Part shown: positions 32,203-36,180 of the stretch, piece after piece
How the letters are laid out: each line of letters opens with the position of its first letter
Numbering within the stretch: position 1 is the stretch's first letter
Assembly (NCBI RefSeq): GCF_000763905.1
Contig: NZ_JRKN01000032.1
Span: 1-36,180 of the forward strand
Origin: Paracoccus halophilus
GTDB lineage: Bacteria; Pseudomonadota; Alphaproteobacteria; Rhodobacterales; Rhodobacteraceae
Direction: 5' to 3'
DNA length: 36,180 bases
Position numbers and translations under genes: made by a program
The notes under the pieces: generated by a model
Told to the model about the DNA's origin: nothing
Seen by the model: the letters and a program-made list of their open reading frames with translations, nothing else
The model's database searches: none

Positions 32203-33012
32203 TCAGGCCAGCCGGTCCAGCAGTTGGCGGGTGGCCTTGATGGCACGGGCGGCGGCGGCCCCTGGTCCCTGCGCGCGGGTCAGCGCGGTCATCGGAATTT
32301 CCAGTGCTACCGGCATATCCGGGGGCAGGGCGCGCAGGATCGGCGCCAGCGCGATCTGGCCTTCGCCGGGGGGCAGGCGCTCGACCCGGCCGGCAAAGAA
32401 CAGATCTTCGGTGGTATAGGACGGCTGCACGGGCGCGTCGCACAGATGCAGAAAGGGCATGCGGGGCAGGGCGGCGGCCAGATCCGCGATCCGGCTGCCC
32501 GAGCGGTCGAAATGCAGCGTATCGACCAGCAGGCCCAGATCGGGCGCGCCGCTGGCCGCGATGACGTCCAGCGCCGTGCGCAGATCGGGCACGGGCGTCC
32601 AGGGAAAGAACTCAAGCACGGCTTGCAGGCCATGGGAGCGGCAGGCCTCGGCCATGCGGGCAAGGCTGGCCGACAGGCGCGACAGGTCGGGATCATAGGG
32701 CGCGCAGATCACCTGTTGCGCGCCCAGCTCGGCCCCGGCGGCCAGAAAACCGGCCAGCGGCGCGGGGTCGAAATCGGGGTTGATGCGGACAAATTCGATA
32801 TCCTGCACCCGCAGCCCGGTTTGCGTCAGCGCGGCGCGGGTCGCGCGCATCATCGCGGGATCGTCCATCAGCGGATAGCCGGGCGTGTCCGGCGTCACCC
32901 GCATCAGGCGAAGTCCCACGGCATCATAGCCCAGATCGGCGGCCAGCCGGATCATCTCGGGCGGGGCCAGGTCGATGGTGGTCAGATGCGCCAGCGAAAT
33001 CGGTCGGCTCAT
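32203..33012 (-). CDS. Sugar phosphate isomerase/epimerase-like TIM-barrel protein
   Basis: A 269-residue member of the AP endonuclease 2 / xylose isomerase-like TIM-barrel family (sugar epimerases, dehydratases). Candidate metal ligands lie in AVLEFFPW, GLLVDTLHFDRSG, FLHLCDAP and VALEIPMTA, the four usual barrel positions. ATG 33012 (MSRPISLAHL) is used; the frame stays open upstream inside the flavoprotein gene. It starts five bases after that gene's stop, so the two form an operon. The substrate is unknown; a sugar-acid or cyclic polyol ketone would fit a flavin-dependent partner and the nearby carboxylate transporter. Confidence 0.8.
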   Translation of the reverse strand: MSRPISLAHLTTIDLAPPEMIRLAADLGYDAVGLRLMRVTPDTPGYPLMDDPAMMRATRAALTQTGLRVQDIEFVRINPDFDPAPLAGFLAAGAELGAQQVICAPYDPDLSRLSASLARMAEACRSHGLQAVLEFFPWTPVPDLRTALDVIAASGAPDLGLLVDTLHFDRSGSRIADLAAALPRMPFLHLCDAPVQPSYTTEDLFFAGRVERLPPGEGQIALAPILRALPPDMPVALEIPMTALTRAQGPGAAAARAIKATRQLLDRLA

Positions 33013-33017
33013 GCCTG

Positions 33018-34703
33018 TCAGTCCTTGTTCAGCAGCCCGGCCGCGTCCAGCGCGGCGATATGGCCGAATGTCATGGCCGGGCCCAGATTGATGCCCCCGG
33101 CCGGGTAATGCCCGCCCATCACGCTGGCCATGTCGGCGCCGGCCGCATAAAGGCCGGGAATCGGCGCGCTCTGGGCGTCCAGCACCCGCGCCCGCCCGTC
33201 GCTGGCCAGCCCGGCAAAGGTGCCGAAACTGCCCGGGATCACCCGCACGGCATAGAACGGCCCGCGCGCGATGGGCGCAACGCAGGGGTTGGGCGTGACG
33301 TCGGGGTCGCCCTGAAGCCGCATATAGGGGGTGGTGCCGCGATGAAATTCCGGATCCTCGCCCCGCACGGCATGGCGGTTCCATTCGGCCAGTGTCCGCT
33401 CGAGCCCGTCCGGGTCGATGCCGCAGGCCTGCGCCAGATCGCGGGGCGTCTTGCCGGTCATGATGTATCCGCGCTTGATCCAGCCGTGCTCGGGCAGGGG
33501 GGCGGGGCGGGATACGCCCAGCCCATAGCGGCGCTGAAAGGCGCGGGTGCAGATCAGCCAGCTTTCGGGAACCTGACCCCCCGGCGTCGCGGCCAGCAGG
33601 GCGGTGACGTAGTCATGATAACCCAGCCCTTCGTTGCAGAAGCGCCGGCCGTTTCGCAGGACGCCGATAATGCCGGGTTTGCCGCGTTCGATGATATGGG
33701 GAAAGGTGCCGGTGCGGCCATCGGGCCAGGGCACTTGCGAGACCGGGCACCAGGCGCCGGGGCTGGCAAGGCTGCGGTCCTGGACGGCGCCAACCGCCTC
33801 GGCCAGGCGCATCCCGTCGCCGGTGGCGCCCGGCACCGCCAGCGTGGCATGGGTCGCGGGGGCGGGAAATTGCTGCGCGCGCCGTTCCATGTCCTGCGAC
33901 CAGCCGCCGGTCGCCAGCAGCGTGCCGCGCGCGGCATGCACCGTGACCGGCCCGTCCGGGCCATCCAGAACGGCGCCGCAGATGCGGCCGCCGCGGCGGA
34001 TCAGCTCGCGCGCGGGGCTTTCGGTCAGGAATGTCACGCCGGCATCGGCGCTGCGTTTCATCAGCCGCGCGACCAGCGCATTGCCGTTGCGCAACTGCAT
34101 GCCGCGCCCATGGCGCAGCAGATCCCACAGATGCCAGCCAAAGCGCCGCGTTACATGCGCAAAGGCGCGGGCCGAGCGCAGCATGGTCAGAAAGGCGCGC
34201 AGGTCCGGCCCCGCCTGGATGGTCATCCCCATGAAGCTGGTTTCGCGCAGCGGCGGGCGCAGCAGCCCGATCAGCGCCCCCATGTCGCGCCCGTCATAAG
34301 GCGCCGCGATGACCGAGCGCCCGCCCATGCCCGCGCCCGGCTGATGGCTGTAGGTGTCGGGGATGTGGTTGCCGCCCTGAAACGCGATGCCGGCGGCCTC
34401 CATGAATTCGACCATGCGCGGGGCATGGGTCAGAAAGGCATCGACCTTGGCGGCGTCGAAATTGTTGCCCAGCACCGATTGCAGGTATTGGCGGGGGGCC
34501 TGCGGGTCCTCGGCGATGCCGGCGCGGCGGGCGACGGGGTTTCCGGGCGACCAGATCCAGCCGCCCGACCAGGCGGTGGTGCCGCCCAGAACCGCATCCT
34601 TTTCCGCCAGCACCACGCGCAGCCCCGAGCGCGCCCCGGTCAGCGCCGCCGACAGCCCCGCCGCGCCCGAGCCGATCACCAGAAGATCGCAGTCCATTCG
34701 CAT
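33018..34703 (-). CDS. FAD-dependent dehydrogenase (fumarate reductase / ketosteroid dehydrogenase-like)
   Basis: A 561-residue flavoprotein of the fumarate reductase/succinate dehydrogenase/3-ketosteroid dehydrogenase superfamily. The N-terminal FAD site is LVIGSGAAGLSAALTGARSG at about 8-27, followed by GGTTAWSGGWIWSP. The C-terminal FAD-ribityl region is PIPGLYAAGADMASVMGGHYPAGG. No signal peptide is visible, so it is cytoplasmic. GGGGA precedes the ATG by about 8 bases. It is divergent from a LysR regulator and followed by a TIM-barrel gene. It probably oxidises or reduces a C-C bond in a carboxylated compound; the substrate cannot be told from sequence. Confidence 0.83.
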   Translation of the reverse strand: MRMDCDLLVIGSGAAGLSAALTGARSGLRVVLAEKDAVLGGTTAWSGGWIWSPGNPVARRAGIAEDPQAPRQYLQSVLGNNFDAAKVDAFLTHAPRMVEFMEAAGIAFQGGNHIPDTYSHQPGAGMGGRSVIAAPYDGRDMGALIGLLRPPLRETSFMGMTIQAGPDLRAFLTMLRSARAFAHVTRRFGWHLWDLLRHGRGMQLRNGNALVARLMKRSADAGVTFLTESPARELIRRGGRICGAVLDGPDGPVTVHAARGTLLATGGWSQDMERRAQQFPAPATHATLAVPGATGDGMRLAEAVGAVQDRSLASPGAWCPVSQVPWPDGRTGTFPHIIERGKPGIIGVLRNGRRFCNEGLGYHDYVTALLAATPGGQVPESWLICTRAFQRRYGLGVSRPAPLPEHGWIKRGYIMTGKTPRDLAQACGIDPDGLERTLAEWNRHAVRGEDPEFHRGTTPYMRLQGDPDVTPNPCVAPIARGPFYAVRVIPGSFGTFAGLASDGRARVLDAQSAPIPGLYAAGADMASVMGGHYPAGGINLGPAMTFGHIAALDAAGLLNKD

Positions 34704-34834
34704 CGTCCGTTCCCCTTTGCGCCGGCCGGTCGAATGAACGCCGGGCCGGGGCGGATTACAATGGCCAATCGCGGCACCGGCAACCTGGGAAAATCTGCGC
34801 TGGTCAGATGCGCGCGCTCTGCTAGCATCGGGGC

Positions 34835-35776
34835 ATGAAGGAACTGACCCTGCGCCAGATCGAGGTGATCCGTGCCGTGATGATCGCGGGCACGATTCAG
34901 GGCGCGGCCGAATTGCTGGGCGTTTCGGCCCCCGGCATCAGCCGGCTGGTCAAGCACATGGAATCGGGGCTGGGACTGCGCCTGTTCGAACGCAAGGCCG
35001 GCGTCTTTGTCCCCGCCCATGAGGCGCGCGCCATATTTGAGATGATCAATCAGGTGCATCGCCAGATCGAGAACCTGAACGGTGCCGTGACCTCGCTGCG
35101 CAAGGGCGAAGAGGTGGTGCTGGCCTTTGCCTCGGCGCCCTCGATCGCGCAATTCATCGCGGCGCGCGCGATCCGCGCGATCCGCCAGCGCTTTCCCGAC
35201 CTGATGATCGACCTGAACATCCTCAAGATCGAAGAGACGCTGGACTATCTGCTGCTGGAACATGGCGAGGTCGTGTTCATGAGCTCGGCCGTCGACAACC
35301 CGGCCGTCGAGAACATGGCCCTGGCCGCCGGCCGCATCGTCGCCATCGTCCCCGAGGGCCATCCGCTTGCCGCGCAGGCCGATGTCTCAGTCCATGAGCT
35401 GATCCGCTATCCGTTCATCGGCATCGATCCGCAGGACCCCTACGGGGCGATTCTGGCGCGCAGCTTTACCGATCACGGGCTGAACCCGCGCCACACCATG
35501 CGCGGCCGATTCGCCCAGACAATGGTCAGTCTGGTGCGCCATGGGCTGGGTGTGGCGGTGATCGACGAGTTTTCCGTGGCCGAGGTCTATATGCCCGGTC
35601 TGGTCCGCCTGCCGCTGCGCGAAAAGGCCAGCATCACGGCCTTTGCGGTGATGAAAAAAGGCAGACAAATCTCAAGCTTCGCGGAATTCGCCATCGAACG
35701 GTTCCGGCGCGAACTGGCCGCCGCCGCGGCACGCGAAAGCTGGGACAGCGACCGGCTGCTGCAGGGAACGAATTAA
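34835..35776 (+). CDS. LysR-family transcriptional regulator
   Basis: A 313-residue LysR-type regulator. The helix-turn-helix lies at about residues 4-60 (LRQIEVIRAVMIAGTIQGAA, ELLGVSAPGISRLVKHMES, LFERKAG). The effector-binding domain follows at about 90-295. Divergence from the FAD dehydrogenase gene (131-base gap), and a TctC-type gene downstream on its own strand, suggest it controls both. The ribosome binding site is modest (TCGGGG). An LTTR-type palindrome overlaps its own stop codon. Confidence 0.88.
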   Translation: MKELTLRQIEVIRAVMIAGTIQGAAELLGVSAPGISRLVKHMESGLGLRLFERKAGVFVPAHEARAIFEMINQVHRQIENLNGAVTSLRKGEEVVLAFASAPSIAQFIAARAIRAIRQRFPDLMIDLNILKIEETLDYLLLEHGEVVFMSSAVDNPAVENMALAAGRIVAIVPEGHPLAAQADVSVHELIRYPFIGIDPQDPYGAILARSFTDHGLNPRHTMRGRFAQTMVSLVRHGLGVAVIDEFSVAEVYMPGLVRLPLREKASITAFAVMKKGRQISSFAEFAIERFRRELAAAAARESWDSDRLLQGTN

Positions 35777-35788
35777 CATCATGTTAAT
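35772..35788. promoter_or_regulatory. Palindrome with T-N11-A form, candidate LysR site upstream of tctC-like gene
   Basis: ATTAACAT-C-ATGTTAAT is a perfect 8-bp inverted repeat containing T-N11-A (35774-35786), the consensus of LysR-type boxes. It overlaps the lysR stop codon and begins an AT-rich stretch (35777-35812) in front of the binding-protein gene. Control of the transporter by the adjacent LysR protein is inferred. Confidence 0.45.
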
Positions 35789-35890
35789 AATAAATAAGAA
35801 ACAATATTTGCCGTTAAGCCAATCTTGGGCAATCCTGAAAAGCAGAGGCCCAGGAGGAACCGGGCCACGAACATGAAGGGGAGGAAGTTT

Positions 35891-36100
35891 ATGCTGAAAT
35901 CCGTATTTGGCGCGGCCATTGCGCTGGGTCTGGCATCCATGCCGGCACTGGCCGAATATCCTGAAAAGGACATTCAGGGCATCATCCAGTGGGGTGCGGG
36001 CGGCTCGACCGATACGGTCGCGCGCTCGGTCACGCCGCATGCCGAAGAGGTTCTGAGATATGCTCGAAAGTTGGTGACGCTTGATCAGGCGGCAGCTTGA
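35891..36100 (+). pseudogene. TctC-family tripartite tricarboxylate transporter binding protein, truncated by IS
   Basis: The protein begins with a clear signal peptide (MLKSVFGAAIALGLASMPALA) and the mature start YPEKDIQGIIQWGAGGSTDT, typical of TctC/Bug proteins. After HAEEVL, at about 36055, the family sequence ends and the frame runs 15 codons into other DNA to TGA 36100. About 55 of some 300 mature-length residues remain. GAGGAAG precedes ATG 35891. The downstream sequence reads as the end of a transposase gene on the other strand, so an IS insertion is the likely cause. Confidence 0.75.
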
Positions 36101-36180
36101 ATGTGGCGGACGCCGTCGCGGAACTCAACCCCGCTGATGACCTCCGGCAGGCGGTTCCGACCGTCGAGCCTCCGCCATTT
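36085..36180 (-). CDS. Transposase C-terminal end, probably IS256 family (runs off window)
   Basis: A minus-strand frame enters from the right edge and ends at TGA 36087-36085, giving 31 residues: KWRRLDGRNRLPEVISGV, EFRDGVRHIQAAA. The 'WRR..G...L..VI.GV.FRDG' ending is what I associate with IS256-type (Transposase_mut) proteins, but the piece is short. The terminal repeat should lie between about 36055 and 36084. Confidence 0.5.
   Translation of the reverse strand, partial: KWRRLDGRNRLPEVISGVEFRDGVRHIQAAA

Noticed and set aside
33060..34838. 592-codon rightward open frame
   Set aside because: Antisense to the FAD dehydrogenase, whose motifs are unmistakable; composition artefact of GC-rich codons.
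1..36180. CRISPR arrays, rRNA genes, intact tRNAs
   Set aside because: I saw no regularly spaced short repeats, no rRNA-like sequence and no complete cloverleaf; only the decayed tRNA half at 31060-31103.

Overview
The window reads as high-GC alphaproteobacterial DNA, most likely from the Rhodobacteraceae and plausibly Paracoccus. This is inferred from codon usage, the rhizobial/rhodobacterial layout of the rhamnose locus, the TRAP and tripartite tricarboxylate transporters, and the mix of IS5, IS66, IS3 and IS256 remnants. Genus is inference only; no rRNA or intact tRNA is present.

Layout. (a) 1-1386: the tail of an IS5-family transposase, then a flavoprotein gene that has lost its 5' part at the IS boundary, and a RidA-family gene. 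(b) 1397-12019: a complete L-rhamnose locus, with rhaD-rhaI leftward and rhaR-rhaS-rhaT-rhaP-rhaQ-rhaU-rhaK rightward. A perfect 17-bp inverted repeat lies between the two units. (c) 12016-18587: an IclR-type regulator facing a rightward operon for a GH105 unsaturated rhamnogalacturonyl hydrolase, a TRAP transporter (dctPQM-like), KduI and KduD. Together (b) and (c) can take an unsaturated rhamnogalacturonan disaccharide, import it, split it, and catabolise both halves: rhamnose by Rha, and the 4-deoxy-5-keto-uronate as far as 2-keto-3-deoxygluconate.

(d) 18588-32060: an accessory island. It opens with decayed helix-turn-helix fragments. Next come a cytoplasmic subtilase-like protein with threonine at the serine nucleophile position, a 198-aa unknown protein, and a frameshifted, truncated tyrosine integrase. 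A tightly packed six-gene operon follows: FitA-like antitoxin, FitB-like PIN toxin, MmeI-like adenine methyltransferase without the usual nuclease domain, NgoFVII/BfiI-like phospholipase-D nuclease, SF2 helicase, and GIY-YIG nuclease. I read this as a restriction-like anti-phage system guarded by a toxin-antitoxin pair, and as the most interesting object in the window. Beyond it lie a decayed 3' half of an initiator tRNA gene (a likely attachment-site scar) and dead IS66 and IS3 pieces.

(e) 32203-36180: a leftward pair (TIM-barrel epimerase-like protein and FAD dehydrogenase), a divergent LysR regulator, and a TctC-type binding protein cut off by what looks like an IS256-family element running off the right edge.

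All functions are inferred from reading translations and motifs; no database search was possible.
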